Assembly (NCBI GenBank): GCA_963783965.1
Contig: CAWAPQ010000013.1
Span: forward strand, 372,001 to 436,000
DNA: 64,000 nt
Direction of reading: 5' to 3'
Source of the DNA: Bog-473 sp963783965
Lineage (GTDB): Bacteria > Actinomycetota > Acidimicrobiia > Acidimicrobiales > RAAP-2
Below the pieces are notes generated by a model. It was not told where the DNA came from and made no database searches. It saw only the letters and a program-made list of their open reading frames with translations. Positions 23,978 to 33,164 of this stretch are shown here, in pieces; the stretch's first letter is position 1, and each line of letters opens with the position of its first letter. A program made the translations under genes and the position numbers.

Positions 23978-24933
23978 ACGACGCCGAGCTCGGCCCGGAT
24001 GGCATCGAGGGTCGTGGCCAGGGCGATGGACTCGTCCAAGGGGACCACACTGCTCTCGGTCCGGCCTTCGGCGAGGCAGCGATGCACCTCGTCGATCTCG
24101 AAACGGAGCCCGTTGCCTTCGTACGAGGCGTCGATCCGCTCGACTCCGGCCGCGCTCGAGACGGTGAGGGCGTTCGGACAGTGCATCATTGCCGGGAGAT
24201 CGATGACGCCATCGGTCCCCGCGATCCGGGCGGTGCAGGGCATGGCGACCCGCAAGGCGGCCTTGACCACACCCAACCGGTCCTCCGTGTGGTGCAGGAG
24301 CGCGGTGACCACCTCGTCGACACCCGTCTCGCCCACCACCCCGTCGGCGACGACGCGCTCGATCGGCCCCAGGACCAGCGTGCAGAGCTGCACGGGGTAG
24401 ATCCCGAGGTCGAGCAGCGCCCCTCCGCCCAGCTCACGAGCGAAGTGCCGGTGATCGGGATCCACCGGCCGGCGGAACCCGAAGTCCGCCTCCACGAGGA
24501 GGGGCTCACCGATGCGACCCTCGCCGAGAACATCGACGAGTGCGCGGTAGGCGGGAAGGAACCTGCTCCAGATGGCCTCCATGAGGAAGAGTCCCCGGCT
24601 GCGGGCCTCCTCCGCCATGCGTGCCCCCTGGCGGGCGTTGAGTGCGAACGGCTTCTCGCACAGGACGTGCTTCCCGGCCTGCAGGAGGGTGATGGTGTCG
24701 ACCTCGTGACGCGAGTGCGGGGTCGCGACGTAGACGACATCCACGTCGGGGTCGCCGGCGAGCGCGTCGTAGTCGCCGTACCGGGTCGGGATGTCGAACC
24801 TGTCGCCGAACGCGTCGGCCCGCTCGGCCGAGCGCGAGGCCACGGCCGTGATGGTGCCCCCCTCGGCCCACTGCATCGCCTCGGCGAAGCCCGCGGCGAT
24901 GATGCCCGGCCCGATCACGCCCCAGCGGATCAC
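23962..24933 (-). CDS. Gfo/Idh/MocA family NAD(P)-dependent oxidoreductase
   Basis: Sugar-type dehydrogenase of 323 residues. The N-terminal Rossmann motif is WGVIGPGIIAAGFA, EKP in HVLCEKPFALN holds the catalytic Lys, and GGGALLDLGIYPVQL holds the family's D-x-G-x-Y pattern. Members oxidise pyranoses such as xylose or 1,5-anhydro sugars. It starts at GTG 24931-24933; the very long open frame upstream to 26562 is antisense to xylA and xylB and not real. It is divergent from xylA with a LacI-like operator between them, so it probably belongs to the xylose response. Confidence 0.87.
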   Translation of the reverse strand: MIRWGVIGPGIIAAGFAEAMQWAEGGTITAVASRSAERADAFGDRFDIPTRYGDYDALAGDPDVDVVYVATPHSRHEVDTITLLQAGKHVLCEKPFALNARQGARMAEEARSRGLFLMEAIWSRFLPAYRALVDVLGEGRIGEPLLVEADFGFRRPVDPDHRHFARELGGGALLDLGIYPVQLCTLVLGPIERVVADGVVGETGVDEVVTALLHHTEDRLGVVKAALRVAMPCTARIAGTDGVIDLPAMMHCPNALTVSSAAGVERIDASYEGNGLRFEIDEVHRCLAEGRTESSVVPLDESIALATTLDAIRAELGVVYPGE

Positions 24934-25005
24934 CGCGGGACCCCTTCGCCGACGGCCATCCGGCCTCGCATCGGGCCCGTTCCGGAGGCAGGAGACTTCA
25001 CTGTC

Positions 25006-25019
25006 TGATAACGCTATCA
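25006..25019. promoter_or_regulatory. LacI-type operator between the Gfo/Idh gene and xylA
   Basis: TGATAACGCTATCA is a 14-base palindrome with one mismatched pair and a central CG, the usual LacI-family layout. It lies in the divergent region, 73 bases before the oxidoreductase and 80 bases before xylA. A similar site (TGTTATCGCTATCA) occurs at 35648-35661 upstream of the GH2 operon. Confidence 0.6.
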
Positions 25020-25098
25020 TCGGCCACTGCCTGGGACAACGCGGCGGTGACGGTGGCGGCTCGACGGGGTGCCGGGTGGAAGCCACGACAGGAGGACC

Positions 25099-26256
25099 AT
25101 GACCGATCTCTTTGTGCCGCGACCCGAAGACCACTTCACTTTCGGGCTCTGGACCGTGGGCAACCCCGGCCGTGACCCGTTCGGCGCCGAGGTGCGCGCG
25201 CCACTCGACCCGGTCGATTCCGTGCACCGTCTCGCCGAGCTGGGCGCCTACGGCGTCAGCTTCCACGACAACGATCTCGTCCCGTACGGCTCGTCGCCCA
25301 ACGAGCGTGACGAGATACTGAAGCGCTTTCGCCGCGCGCTCGACGCCACCGGGATGCACGTTCCCATGGTGACGACGAACCTCTTCTGGCGGCCGGTGTT
25401 CAAAGAGGGCGCGTTCACGGCCAACGACCCGCTCGTGCGCCGACTGGCCGTCAAGAAAGCCTGTGAAGCGACCGAGCTCGGTGCCGAGCTCGGTGCCGAG
25501 ATCTTCGTCCTCTGGGGTGGCCGGGAGGGAATGGAGGCCGAAGCCGCCAAGGACGTCCGGCTGGCCCTGGACCGCTACAAGGAAGCGATCGATCTCGTGT
25601 GCGATCACATTGCGGCGCGGGGCCTTCGCCTGCGTCTTGCGCTGGAGCCCAAGCCGAACGAGCCCCGCGGCGACATCCTCCTCCCGACCGTGGGCCATGC
25701 GCTCGCCTTCATCGGGTCGCTCGAGCATCCGGACATGGTCGGGCTGAACCCGGAGTTCGCGCACGAGACCATGAGCGGCCTCTCCTTCTCGCAGGCCGTG
25801 GCGCAGGCGTTGTGGCAGGGCAAGCTCTTCCACATCGATCTCAACGCGCAGCGGATCGGCAAGTTCGACCAGGACTTCCGCTTCGGTTCCGAGGGGATCC
25901 GCGATGCCTTCTACGTCGTCAAGCTGCTGGAGGACGCCCGGTGGGACGGCATGCGGCACTTCGACGCCCACCCGTACCGCACCGAGGATGCCGACGGCGT
26001 ATGGGACTTCGCCCGCGGCTGCATGCGCACGTACCTGATATTGGCGGACAAGGCCCGGCGCTTCCACGAAGACGCCGACATCCGGGAGGCCCTCCGGGTG
26101 GCAAAGGTGGCCCAGCTGGGTGAACCGACGGCCCCGGCCGGCGGCCTCGACGAGCTGCTGGCCGCGCAGTACGACGAGGACGCGCTGGCCGCGCAGGGCT
26201 ACGGCCACGAACAGCTGGACCAGCTCGTCACCGAGTTGCTGCTCGGGGCCCGGTAG
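25099..26256 (+). CDS. xylA: Xylose isomerase
   Basis: Class I (actinobacterial-type) xylose isomerase of 385 residues, interconverting D-xylose and D-xylulose. Motifs include SFHDNDLVPYG (catalytic His), MVTTNLFWRPVFKEGAFT, LWGGREG, LEPKPNEPRGD (metal Glu), GLNPEFAHE, HIDLNAQ and HFDAHPYRTED. ATG 25099 follows AGGAGG (25090-25095). It starts an operon with xylB, GH43 and lacI, with 1- to 4-base overlaps throughout, and is probably repressed at the LacI operator just upstream. Confidence 0.95.
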   Translation: MTDLFVPRPEDHFTFGLWTVGNPGRDPFGAEVRAPLDPVDSVHRLAELGAYGVSFHDNDLVPYGSSPNERDEILKRFRRALDATGMHVPMVTTNLFWRPVFKEGAFTANDPLVRRLAVKKACEATELGAELGAEIFVLWGGREGMEAEAAKDVRLALDRYKEAIDLVCDHIAARGLRLRLALEPKPNEPRGDILLPTVGHALAFIGSLEHPDMVGLNPEFAHETMSGLSFSQAVAQALWQGKLFHIDLNAQRIGKFDQDFRFGSEGIRDAFYVVKLLEDARWDGMRHFDAHPYRTEDADGVWDFARGCMRTYLILADKARRFHEDADIREALRVAKVAQLGEPTAPAGGLDELLAAQYDEDALAAQGYGHEQLDQLVTELLLGAR

Positions 26257-27677
26257 TGCCCCTGGTGGTCGGGGTCGACTCCTCGACGTCGGCCTGCAAG
26301 GTCCAGGTACGCGACGCCGACAGCGGTGCAGTGGTGGCGTCGGGTCGGGCGACCCACCCTTCGACGTCGCCTCCCCGTAGCGAGCAGCACCCCTCGCAGT
26401 GGGAGGCCGCATTCCACGCGGCAAGCGCTCAGGCGGCCCTCCCGGCCCGGGAGACGCCGTCGGCCATTGCCATCGCCGCACAACAACACGGCCTGGTCGT
26501 CCTCGACGCAGACGGCGAGGTGCTCCGTCCCGCCAAGCTCTGGAACGACACGGAGTCCGCACCCGATACCGCCACGCTCCTCTCCGCCCTGCCGGGCGGC
26601 CCGGCCGGCTGGGCCACTGCCTGCGGCAGCGTGCCGCTCCCGAGCTTCACCATCACCAAGCTGCACTGGTTGCGCCGCTGTGAGCCGGAGGCCTTCACGC
26701 GTGTTGCCTCCGTCCTGCTGCCGCACGACTGGCTCACGTTCCGCCTCACCGGCCGTCCCACCACCGACCGGGGCGACGCCTCGGGCACCGGGTACTGGTC
26801 GCCGCGCGGGGACCGCTACCGGGACGACCTCCTCCGTCTCGTCAGCAGCGACATCGACTGGGACTCGGTGCTCCCCGAGGTCCTCGCTCCGGACGCCATC
26901 GCCGGGGAGTGGCGGGGCGCCGGGATCACCGTCGCTCCCGGGACGGGCGACAACATGGCGGCCGCCCTCGGCCTGGGCCTCCGCCCCGGGGACCTCGCCC
27001 TGAGCCTCGGGACGAGCGGCACCGCCTTCACGGTCGCCGACGAGCCGACCGAGGACCCCACGGGAACGGTCGCCGGCTTCGCCGATGCGACGGGGCGCTT
27101 CCTGCCGCTCGTCTGCACCATGAACGCCACCAAGGTGACCGGCGCCGTGGCCCGTCTGCTCGGCGTCGATCAGGCGCAGCTCGACGCGCTGGCGCTCGAG
27201 GCGCCGCCCGGTGCGGGCGGGCTGGTGCTCGTCCCGCACCTCGACGGCGAACGCACTCCGAACCGGCCCGGTGCGACCGGGACAGTGACGGGACTGCGCA
27301 CCGACGTGACCCGGGCCCAACTGGCCCGGGCGGCGATTGAAGGTGTGGTGTGCAACCTGCTGGCCGGAGCCGACGCGCTCGGGCCGGCGAGCCCGCAAGG
27401 CACGGTGTTCCTGGTCGGCGGCGCGGCCCGGAGCCCGGCCTACCGGCGCATCGTCGCGGACCTCACGGGGCGACCCGTTCGGGTCCCGGCCGACGACGAG
27501 CTCGTGGCGGCCGGCGCAGCGGTCCAGGCCGCCGCGGTGCACCACGGTTGCGACTTCGCGCAGGTGGCGGCGGCGTGGGGACTCGGGCGCGGCGAGACCG
27601 TCGAGCCGGACGACTCGGTCGACCGCGTCGCCGTCCGCGCTTCCTACGCCGCCGCGGCGGAGGCGGCCGTGCCATGA
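26256..27677 (+). CDS. xylB: Xylulokinase (FGGY family)
   Basis: FGGY carbohydrate kinase of 473 residues. The N-terminal phosphate loop is VGVDSSTSACKVQV, followed by AIAAQQHGLVVLD, LWNDTES, the ATP-domain start LSLGTSGTAFT, GERTPNRPGA and VFLVGGAARSPAYR. It phosphorylates D-xylulose to feed the pentose phosphate pathway. The GTG start shares one base with the xylA TAG. Its stop overlaps the GH43 start (ATGA). Confidence 0.93.
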   Translation: MPLVVGVDSSTSACKVQVRDADSGAVVASGRATHPSTSPPRSEQHPSQWEAAFHAASAQAALPARETPSAIAIAAQQHGLVVLDADGEVLRPAKLWNDTESAPDTATLLSALPGGPAGWATACGSVPLPSFTITKLHWLRRCEPEAFTRVASVLLPHDWLTFRLTGRPTTDRGDASGTGYWSPRGDRYRDDLLRLVSSDIDWDSVLPEVLAPDAIAGEWRGAGITVAPGTGDNMAAALGLGLRPGDLALSLGTSGTAFTVADEPTEDPTGTVAGFADATGRFLPLVCTMNATKVTGAVARLLGVDQAQLDALALEAPPGAGGLVLVPHLDGERTPNRPGATGTVTGLRTDVTRAQLARAAIEGVVCNLLAGADALGPASPQGTVFLVGGAARSPAYRRIVADLTGRPVRVPADDELVAAGAAVQAAAVHHGCDFAQVAAAWGLGRGETVEPDDSVDRVAVRASYAAAAEAAVP

Positions 27678-29152
27678 CCTACCGCAACCCCGTCATTCCG
27701 GGCTTCCATCCCGACCCGAGCGTGTGCCGGGTCGGAGACGAGTACTTCTTGGTGACCTCCTCGTTCATCCTCTCCCCCGGCGTCCCTGTCTTCCGGTCCT
27801 CGAACCTGGTGGAGTGGACGCAGATCGGCAACGTGCTCGAACGCCCATCGCACCTCGACCTCGCGTCGACCTGGAACTGGTCGTCGCTCGGCATCTACGC
27901 CCCGACCATCCGCTACCACGACGGCACGTTCTTCATGATCACCACCAACGTCGGCTCCGCGGGCGTGCGGACGTTTCTCGTCATGAGCGAAGACCCCGCC
28001 GGACCGTGGTCGGATCCCGTCCCGGTGCCGGTCCCCGGCATCGACCCCGACCTGGCCTGGGACCACGACGGGAACTGCTGGGTGCACTTTTCGGGCCTCG
28101 GCGGCATCGCCCGCTCCCGCATCAATGTCAGCACCGGCGCCCTGGTGAGCACGCCGGACCTCACGTGGTCGGGCACCGGGCTGCAGTACCCCGAGTCACC
28201 ACACCTCTACGAGCGCGACGGACTCTGGTACCTCCTCATCGCCGAGGGAGGGACGTACGCCGGGCACAGCGTCTCGGTCGCCCGCGGCCCGTCCCCGCTC
28301 GGGCCCTGGGAAGGATCGCCGAGCAATCCGATCCTCTCGCACCGCAGCACCGACTCGCCGATTCAGAACACCGGCCACGGCGACCTGGTGGAGGCCATCG
28401 ACCGATCGTGGTGGATGGTCTTCTTGGGTGTGCGACCCAGGGGCATCGGACCCACCTTCCACACGCTCGGCCGCGAGACCTTCCTCGTGCCGGTGCAGTG
28501 GCACGACGGTTGGCCGGTACCGGCCGATCCCGCGTTGGAGATGACCGCCACGACTCCCGGACTGGTCGAGAGCGTGCAGGCTCAAGGGCGGGAGGACTTC
28601 GACGCGCCCACCCTGGGGCCCATCTGGGTCGGCCTCCGCCGATCCCCCGCGATGATGAGCTCGCTCACGGACCGCCCCGGCTGGCTCGTCCTGCACGGTG
28701 GCGAGGCCACGCTTGACGACCCGGAGCCGACGTTCGTCGGGCGCCGGCAACTCCATCATCACTGCCGGGTCAGCGCGCGCGTCGACGCCGCACCGGCCAC
28801 GGAGGCCGGGGTAGCCGTCTGGTTGGACGGAGGTGCGCACTACGAGGTCGCCGTCCGGGGCGACCGCGTCGTCGCCCTGGCCCGCATCGGATCGGTCCAT
28901 TCCGTCGTCGGATCGGCACCGCGTCCGGTGGGCCCCGTGGTGCTGAACCTCGAAACAGGTCCTGACCCGTACGGACCCGACTCGGTCTCACTCGGATTCG
29001 ACGACGGCTCGGGCACCACACGGACGTTGGCTCGCCTGGACGGCCGCTACCTCTCCACAGAGGTGACGGGAGGGTTTCTCGGCCGCGTGATCGGGATGTA
29101 CGCCGTCGGCGGGAAAGCCGCCTTCGAATGGTTCGACTACGGAGAGGCGTGA
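27674..29152 (+). CDS. GH43 family beta-xylosidase/arabinofuranosidase
   Basis: Enzyme of 492 residues with a five-bladed propeller. NPVIPGFHPDPSVCRVGDEY holds the catalytic base Asp, GIDPDLAWDHDG the pKa-modulating Asp, and YPESPHLYERDG the acid Glu. The C-terminal half (from about 300) is the beta-sandwich common in intracellular xylosidases (DFDAPTLGPIWVGLR to FEWFDYGEA). It has no signal peptide, so it likely cleaves imported xylo-oligosaccharides. It overlaps xylB and the lacI gene by four bases each. Confidence 0.9.
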   Translation: MTYRNPVIPGFHPDPSVCRVGDEYFLVTSSFILSPGVPVFRSSNLVEWTQIGNVLERPSHLDLASTWNWSSLGIYAPTIRYHDGTFFMITTNVGSAGVRTFLVMSEDPAGPWSDPVPVPVPGIDPDLAWDHDGNCWVHFSGLGGIARSRINVSTGALVSTPDLTWSGTGLQYPESPHLYERDGLWYLLIAEGGTYAGHSVSVARGPSPLGPWEGSPSNPILSHRSTDSPIQNTGHGDLVEAIDRSWWMVFLGVRPRGIGPTFHTLGRETFLVPVQWHDGWPVPADPALEMTATTPGLVESVQAQGREDFDAPTLGPIWVGLRRSPAMMSSLTDRPGWLVLHGGEATLDDPEPTFVGRRQLHHHCRVSARVDAAPATEAGVAVWLDGGAHYEVAVRGDRVVALARIGSVHSVVGSAPRPVGPVVLNLETGPDPYGPDSVSLGFDDGSGTTRTLARLDGRYLSTEVTGGFLGRVIGMYAVGGKAAFEWFDYGEA

Positions 29153-30159
29153 CGGGCGACGCGCCGAACCGCCGTCCCGTCATGGCTGACGTCGCCGCCC
29201 GGGCCGGCGTGTCCGTCATGACCGTGTCCCGCGTGCTGAACGGGTTCGCCGGTGTGACCGAGGAGACCCGACTGCGGGTCGAGGAGGCCGTTGCGTCGCT
29301 CGGGTACCACGCCAACACCGCGGCACGGGTGCTGGCCGGCGGCCGCTCACGCACCCTGGGGGTGATGGCCGTCGAGACCGAGCAGTTCGGCCCGTCCCAC
29401 ATGCTCTTCGCCATTGAGGCGGCGGCCCGCCGGGCCGGCCACGCCGTGACCTTCGTGACGCTGAACCGAAACGGCAGTGACATGGAGGCGACGCTCGACC
29501 AGCTGCGGGCCTCGCACGTGCAGGGGGTCATTGTGGTCGCACCCGTTCGGCGTGTCGTGGAGGCGGCGACCCGGCTTGAGGGCGACATGCCCCTCGTCGT
29601 CGTCGGGGGTGACCCCGCCATCGGCGCGCCCACCGTCACCATCGACCAGGTGGGCGGCGCCCGCATCGCCACGCGCCATCTCCTCGACCTCGGGCACGGC
29701 ACGGTCCACCACGTGGCCGGCCCGCAGACCTGGATCGATGCCACCGCCCGCCTGCGGGGCTGGTCGGATGCGCTGCGCGAGTACCCCGCTCCCGGAGGCC
29801 GCTCGGTGGCCGGGGACTGGAGTGCACGCCGCGGCTACGAGGCCGGCCTGCGCCTGGCCGGGGAGGCGGACGTCACGGCCGTCTTCGCCGCCAACGACCA
29901 GACGGCGCTCGGGGTGATCAGAGGCTTGCGCGATGCCGGTCGCCGGGTGCCCGAGCACGTGAGCGTGATCGGATTCGACGACACGCCGGAGTCGGGGTAC
30001 TACCTGCCGCCCCTGACGACGGTCCGCCAGGATTTCGGGGAGGTCGGGCGCCGCAGCGTCGAGCTCCTGTTGTCGCTCTTCGACGGCGAGCTGGTGGAGC
30101 GTCATGTCGTCGTCCCGGCGGCACTGGTTGAACGGGCCAGCACGGCGCCGCCGCGCTGA
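29149..30159 (+). CDS. LacI-family transcriptional regulator of the xylose operon
   Basis: Repressor of 336 residues. The HTH is MADVAARAGVSVMTVSRVLN, with the hinge SLGYHANTAARVLAGG, effector domain and SVIGFDDTPESGYYLPPLTTV at the end. The GTG start overlaps the GH43 stop, so it is made with the xylose enzymes. It is the best candidate to bind TGATAACGCTATCA at 25006 and possibly the related site at 35648. Confidence 0.9.
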   Translation: MTGDAPNRRPVMADVAARAGVSVMTVSRVLNGFAGVTEETRLRVEEAVASLGYHANTAARVLAGGRSRTLGVMAVETEQFGPSHMLFAIEAAARRAGHAVTFVTLNRNGSDMEATLDQLRASHVQGVIVVAPVRRVVEAATRLEGDMPLVVVGGDPAIGAPTVTIDQVGGARIATRHLLDLGHGTVHHVAGPQTWIDATARLRGWSDALREYPAPGGRSVAGDWSARRGYEAGLRLAGEADVTAVFAANDQTALGVIRGLRDAGRRVPEHVSVIGFDDTPESGYYLPPLTTVRQDFGEVGRRSVELLLSLFDGELVERHVVVPAALVERASTAPPR

Positions 30160-31266
30160 TCAACGGATCAGCGCATCCACGTCGTCCAACGCCCCGGGCT
30201 CACAGGCGACCACGACGGTGCCCCCGCAGCCGCCCCCACTGGAGCGGGCGCCGTAGACGCCGGGCCGGGACAACGCCTCCTCGACGATCGCCGTGGCCGC
30301 CGGATGGCCGAGCCCCATGGCGTCATACCCGTCCTGGCTCGCGGCCATCAGGGGCCCGAGCCGCGCCGGCGACGGCACCTCGCCGGCCAACGCGGCCAGC
30401 GCGTCCACCGCACGCACGTGCTCCTCGACGCCGAACGACGCCGCCGCACGGACTGGGTACGTCTCGTCCGGTCGTACGACCGTCACGTCGTCGTCGGTCG
30501 TGCCCCAGCGATTGAGGAAGGAGGCTCCATCCATCGTCGCCGGGAGGCCCTCCACAGCGGCGCGCGGCAGCTCGCTCACCCATGACCAGGTGCGGCCGGC
30601 CGCTTCCTCGAGCACGCGCTTGCCCATGAAGGCCGCCGCCCGTGCCCGCGCGTACGGCGCGCCGTCCACGTTGTGCGAGATTCCCGTCGGCCACCCGACG
30701 ACCTCGAGCCCGGGCGGCAGGGGGACCGGGTCCGCCACCGAAGCCGGCCGGCACAGTATCGGCAGCACTGCTCCGGGTGTCCCGAGCGCCACCGCCACCT
30801 GATCCATGATGCCGCAAGGCGCGCCGACGACATGGTTCTCGGCCTCCTGACACAGCGCGGCGACACGGAGAGGGTCCGCGCCCGCCGCGCCGAGCGCGCG
30901 CGCCGTGGCCACCTCGAGCGCCGCGCTTGATGCCACGCCCACCGATGCCGGGAGATCCGACGTGACGTCGAGCCGCACGCGGGGCGGCGCAATCACACCG
31001 TGGCGCAGGAGCACAAGGGCGACCCCGACGACGTAGTGCGTCCACCGGGGACACGCGGCCAGCTGCCGGCGGACATCCTCGTAGGCGAGCCCGGCCAGGT
31101 CGACGAGCTCGGCCAACGAGAAGCTGACCGGGCCCACGACGAAGGCGTCGTCGGGAGTCGCGACCACCTCGGTCCCCTGCCGGGTCGGCATCTCGAGCAC
31201 GAGCGCCCCCGAGTAGTCCGCCACGCCACCGAGAAGGTCGAGACGCCCTGACGCGCTACCCCGCAC
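30160..31266 (-). CDS. GHMP kinase, galactokinase-like, resembling the kinase domain of plant L-arabinokinase
   Basis: Sugar-1-kinase of 368 residues. The start is GRLDLLGGVADYSGALVLEMP where galactokinases have GRVNLIGEHTDYN. The GHMP loop is VGVASSAALEVA, then CGIMDQVAVALG, GAPYARARAAAFMGKRV, LPATMDGASFL and SSGGGCGGTVVV. As I recall plant ARA1, these segments match its C-terminal kinase domain better than GalK. It starts at GTG 31264-31266, overlapping the IMPase-like gene by 11 bases. The substrate may be galactose, arabinose or another sugar. It is the last gene of the GH2-galT operon. Confidence 0.78.
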   Translation of the reverse strand: MRGSASGRLDLLGGVADYSGALVLEMPTRQGTEVVATPDDAFVVGPVSFSLAELVDLAGLAYEDVRRQLAACPRWTHYVVGVALVLLRHGVIAPPRVRLDVTSDLPASVGVASSAALEVATARALGAAGADPLRVAALCQEAENHVVGAPCGIMDQVAVALGTPGAVLPILCRPASVADPVPLPPGLEVVGWPTGISHNVDGAPYARARAAAFMGKRVLEEAAGRTWSWVSELPRAAVEGLPATMDGASFLNRWGTTDDDVTVVRPDETYPVRAAASFGVEEHVRAVDALAALAGEVPSPARLGPLMAASQDGYDAMGLGHPAATAIVEEALSRPGVYGARSSGGGCGGTVVVACEPGALDDVDALIR

Positions 31267-32179
31267 CCAGCCCGTCCACCAACTCCGCCAACACCGGACC
31301 GATGCGCTCAGCCAACGCCCGGTTCGCGTAGCCGACCCAGGCCACCGGCGAGACGTTGTCCAGCGGGACCGCAAGCGGACCACCCCAGGGGTCGGTGACC
31401 ACGCCCCCGACCTCTTCGAGGAGCAAGGCGGTGCACACGTCGTAGGGATGGCAGGCCAGACCGTCGTTCGTGACCAACGGGCGCAGATCGGCGACGAAAC
31501 GGTCGCGCCCTGTGATCAGCTCGTGCAGTTGGCCCCCGGTCGAGAGGTACTCGTCGTCGAAGACGTGCTGCTCGCCGAGCCGCTCGAACAGCTGCGCCTC
31601 CAGTCCGGCGAGGGTCGTCTTGCCGGGCAGGAAGAATTTCGCCAGCCCAGCGAAGCTGTGGGCGAGATCCGTCGCCGTGGACGGCCGCACACCCAGCGCC
31701 ACGCGGCCGCCGCGAGCGAGGTCGACCCGTTCGCCGTGCAGGCCCCCGCCGCGGGTGGCGCTCAGCTGATCGGCCGCCCCCTGCTTGACAGTGGGAAGTT
31801 CGGTCATGGCCGCCGCGACGACGTCCGCCAGCGTGCCGCCCGGCGGTGCCACTGCGGCCAGACACCAGGCCGGCCGCTTGTCGTACATCAGACCGCGCGT
31901 GCCGTCGATGGTGTCGACGATGACCGTCCAGGCCGCCTCGCCGCCGACGAGCACGGGGTGGTCGAGTCCCTCCGAGACCACCATGACATCGCGCCAGTAC
32001 TGCTCGAACCAGCGCAGCAGTGCGTCGTCGGCGACCCGGTCGATGGCGTAGATCGTGTCGGCCACGCTCTCCCCCGACACCGCTGCCATGTCCATGCCCC
32101 GGGACGCCACGACCAGGTCGCGCACGTGCTCGCCCAGCGCGCAGAGCAGGCGACGGGCTTCTTCAGGCGATGGCGGCAC
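31256..32179 (-). CDS. Inositol monophosphatase-family protein
   Basis: Protein of 307 residues of the Mg-dependent FIG superfamily. VIVDTIDGTRGLMYD is the metal-binding motif, and HPYDVCTALLLEEVGGVVTD corresponds to the second motif (W-D-x-A-x-G replaced by HPYDVCTA). The missing catalytic-site Trp/Gly suggests a divergent substrate, perhaps a sugar phosphate made by the adjoining kinase. It starts at GTG 32177-32179 with a 17-base overlap with galT. It lies in the GH2-galT-IMPase-kinase operon. Confidence 0.78.
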   Translation of the reverse strand: MPPSPEEARRLLCALGEHVRDLVVASRGMDMAAVSGESVADTIYAIDRVADDALLRWFEQYWRDVMVVSEGLDHPVLVGGEAAWTVIVDTIDGTRGLMYDKRPAWCLAAVAPPGGTLADVVAAAMTELPTVKQGAADQLSATRGGGLHGERVDLARGGRVALGVRPSTATDLAHSFAGLAKFFLPGKTTLAGLEAQLFERLGEQHVFDDEYLSTGGQLHELITGRDRFVADLRPLVTNDGLACHPYDVCTALLLEEVGGVVTDPWGGPLAVPLDNVSPVAWVGYANRALAERIGPVLAELVDGLGAG

Positions 32180-33146
32180 GAAGCTCCTCGGCCCTCTCGT
32201 CGGGATCCGACTCGTTGGTCATGGAGCCGCCGCCGACCTCGGGCCCGGCCAGGTACTTGCGCAGGCCGGGAGCCCGGAGGGGCGGGTGGAGCTCCAGATG
32301 GAAGGGGTAGTGCGGATGGTCGCCCACCGGGGCCTGGTGCACGGCCAGGACGTAGGGCAGCCGGAAGCCCCAGAGGGCGTCGTAACGCCGCACCACATCG
32401 CGCAGGACGAGTGCGAGTGAACGGCACTGGTCCTCGTCGAGGTCGACAAGTGAGGTCAGGGGACGCCGGGGCAGGATGAGCACCTCGTAGGCGTACTGGG
32501 CGAACCAGGGCACGCAGGCGAAGAAGTGGTCACCCTCGCTGACGATCCGAGGGCCGTCCGCCTCCCGGTCGATCACGTCGGCGAGCAGCGAGCGCCCGGT
32601 CCGCTCGTGGTGCGCGCCGGCCACCGCCGCCTCCCGCGCCATGGTGGCGTAGACCATCGATCCGGCGTAGATCTGGCAGTGCGGGTGGGGATTGGACGTG
32701 CCGACCATGGCGCCACGATTCTCGAAGATGTACACGTGCGCCACACCGTCGAGTGTCTGGAGCACCTCCGTCCGGCTGCGCCAGGTGGCGACGATGGCCG
32801 CCATCTCGTCGTCGGTCAGCTCGGCCAGGGACCGGTCGGGATCGTGGTGGTAGCAGACGACCTCGGCCGTGCCGAGCGCGCGGCGCGTCCGGTAGACGTC
32901 GTCCCCGTGCGCTGGTTCCGGTGCGTCGGCCGAAAAGACGGGGAGGTCGTTCGTGAACCAGTACACGCCGCGATAGTCGGGGTTGGTCCCGTGGAGGCGC
33001 GTGCCGAGGGGCGCCAGGGCGTTGTGGGCGGGAACAGGCGGCTCCTCCGGCGCGACGATCTCGCCGATCCAGGGGCGGGCCTCCCGGTGGGAGGTGAAGA
33101 GGATCCACTCGCCGCGAAACGGGTGCCAGCGCAACTCCCAGGTCAT
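32163..33146 (-). CDS. galT: Galactose-1-phosphate uridylyltransferase family protein
   Basis: HIT-superfamily nucleotidyltransferase of 327 residues. The start is LRWHPFRGEWILFTSHRE, followed by YWFTNDLPVFS, then ENRGAMVGTSNPHPHCQ with the HPH active site that forms the UMP-histidine intermediate, and FHLELHPPLR at the end. It exchanges UDP between glucose and a sugar 1-phosphate. With the neighbouring kinase it gives a Leloir-like step. The sugar could be galactose or, given the kinase type, L-arabinose. Confidence 0.88.
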   Translation of the reverse strand: MTWELRWHPFRGEWILFTSHREARPWIGEIVAPEEPPVPAHNALAPLGTRLHGTNPDYRGVYWFTNDLPVFSADAPEPAHGDDVYRTRRALGTAEVVCYHHDPDRSLAELTDDEMAAIVATWRSRTEVLQTLDGVAHVYIFENRGAMVGTSNPHPHCQIYAGSMVYATMAREAAVAGAHHERTGRSLLADVIDREADGPRIVSEGDHFFACVPWFAQYAYEVLILPRRPLTSLVDLDEDQCRSLALVLRDVVRRYDALWGFRLPYVLAVHQAPVGDHPHYPFHLELHPPLRAPGLRKYLAGPEVGGGSMTNESDPDERAEELRAAIA

Positions 33147-33164
33147 GGCCGACTCCGGACCCGT

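Noticed and set aside
23962..26562. An 866-codon minus-strand open frame including the Gfo/Idh oxidoreductase
   Set aside because: The oxidoreductase starts at 24933. The rest is antisense to xylA and xylB, which are unmistakable on the plus strand; long antisense frames are common at this GC.
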